The notes beneath the pieces are model-generated. The model made no database searches and had not been told where the DNA came from. It worked only from the letters and a program-made list of their open reading frames with translations. A stretch of DNA of 20,173 nucleotides. It comes from Candidatus Methanomethylophilaceae archaeon (lineage in GTDB: Archaea > Thermoplasmatota > Thermoplasmata > Methanomassiliicoccales > Methanomethylophilaceae). The stretch is taken from contig JAFVET010000198.1 in NCBI GenBank assembly GCA_017475875.1, positions 1 through 20,173 of the forward strand, read 5' to 3'. A program made the position numbers and the translations under genes. Below, in pieces: positions 19,749 through 20,173 of the stretch; position 1 is the first letter of the stretch; every line of letters starts with the position of its first letter.

Positions 19749-20173
19749 ATGATCTACGACCCGGACATGACCGTGTTCTCCGACCCCGAGGTGTACCCTC
19801 CGTCCGATGACAGCATCCTGTTGATAGAATCGTTGGAAGTCCGCGAGGGGGAGAAGGTACTGGAGATCGGTTGCGGATCCGGAATCGTGTCCATGCACTG
19901 CGCCAAGAACGGGGCACACGTCGTCTGCGGGGACATAAACCCCCGCGCCGTCGATCTGACCCGCAGGAACGCCGAATCCAACGGCGTGTCGATGGAAGTC
20001 GTCCCGACCGACGTCTACGACTCCATTGAAGGAAGGTTCGACACGATAGTGTTCAACCTGCCGTACCTGCCCGTCGAGGAGGAGGGACTGTTGGAGAAGT
20101 CGTGGTACGGCGGACCCGACGGACTCAGACCGCTGCCCCGCCTCCTGGAAGGGGCGCCTGAACACCTCGAAAA
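19749..20173 (+). CDS. Mtq2/HemK2-like methyltransferase, N-terminal part
   Basis: 141 codons are present and the gene runs off the right edge. The N-terminus has the VYPPSDDSILLIESL lead-in typical of this group, followed by SAM-binding motif I VLEIGCGSGI (37-46), the acidic residue Asp62 after the second strand, and the substrate-side motif FNLPYLP (102-108). Canonical glutamine methyltransferases have NPPY; NLPY here is a one-residue change. The family methylates the GGQ glutamine of release factor 1 or related targets. ATG 19749 has no ribosome-binding site and is probably leaderless. Target assignment is inference. Confidence 0.85.
   Translation, partial: MIYDPDMTVFSDPEVYPPSDDSILLIESLEVREGEKVLEIGCGSGIVSMHCAKNGAHVVCGDINPRAVDLTRRNAESNGVSMEVVPTDVYDSIEGRFDTIVFNLPYLPVEEEGLLEKSWYGGPDGLRPLPRLLEGAPEHLE

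Overview
The window is most likely from a euryarchaeal methanogen of the Thermoplasmata/Methanomassiliicoccales type (inference). Evidence: a geranylgeranylglyceryl phosphate synthase (archaeal ether lipids), an HVO_0476-type archaeal zinc-finger protein, a DUF5654 membrane protein, an Mtq2/HemK2-like methyltransferase, a tRNA with encoded CCA, and TATA-box promoters that often sit about 25-30 bases before the start codon (leaderless or nearly so). Most genes are GC-rich (about 60% by hand count at 4381-4440). A cassette at 4863-5796 and parts of 17000-17160 are much AT-richer.

Left part (1-4800): the 5' end of an ABC-transporter ATPase gene runs off the left edge. GGGP synthase and a seven-cysteine zinc-ribbon protein form a forward pair. 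Facing them is a reverse three-gene unit (3951 to 1474): a low-complexity basic protein, a PPC/DUF296-domain protein, and a COG3044-like ABC-class ATPase whose Walker A lysine is replaced by arginine. Divergent to that unit is an iron-sulfur flavoprotein gene whose TATA box lies between the arms of a perfect inverted repeat; a clear hairpin terminator follows it.

Middle (4800-12345): an AT-rich three-gene cassette of DUF3990, a small acidic protein and a DUF3791 protein looks like a transferred toxin-antitoxin-like unit. Next come a six-helix membrane protein with a cytosolic AlbA_2 (Schlafen-like) domain and a convergent DUF5654 protein. The most notable block is a tightly packed reverse operon of five genes (12068 to 7525): a helical repeat-like zinc protein, a 515-residue zinc-ribbon protein, a four-helix membrane protein, a coiled-coil protein and an SPFH-domain protein with two C-terminal zinc ribbons. 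It resembles in parts the bacterial YdjGHI/SPFH membrane-stress systems and is the best candidate for an undescribed system.

Right part (12346-20173): an NSS-family sodium symporter, an ABC-2 type exporter (ATPase plus permease), adenine phosphoribosyltransferase coupled to a YbhB/PEBP-like protein with a strong terminator, and a reverse tRNA-Arg(TCG). An AT-rich intergenic region follows, with a possible 26-residue membrane peptide and a possible leader ORF. A HAD phosphatase then overlaps, tail to tail, a reverse operon of a membrane-anchored protein, a metallo-beta-lactamase-fold hydrolase and the HVO_0476-type zinc-finger protein. The window ends inside a divergent Mtq2/HemK2-like methyltransferase. 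No CRISPR array, insertion sequence or rRNA gene was seen.
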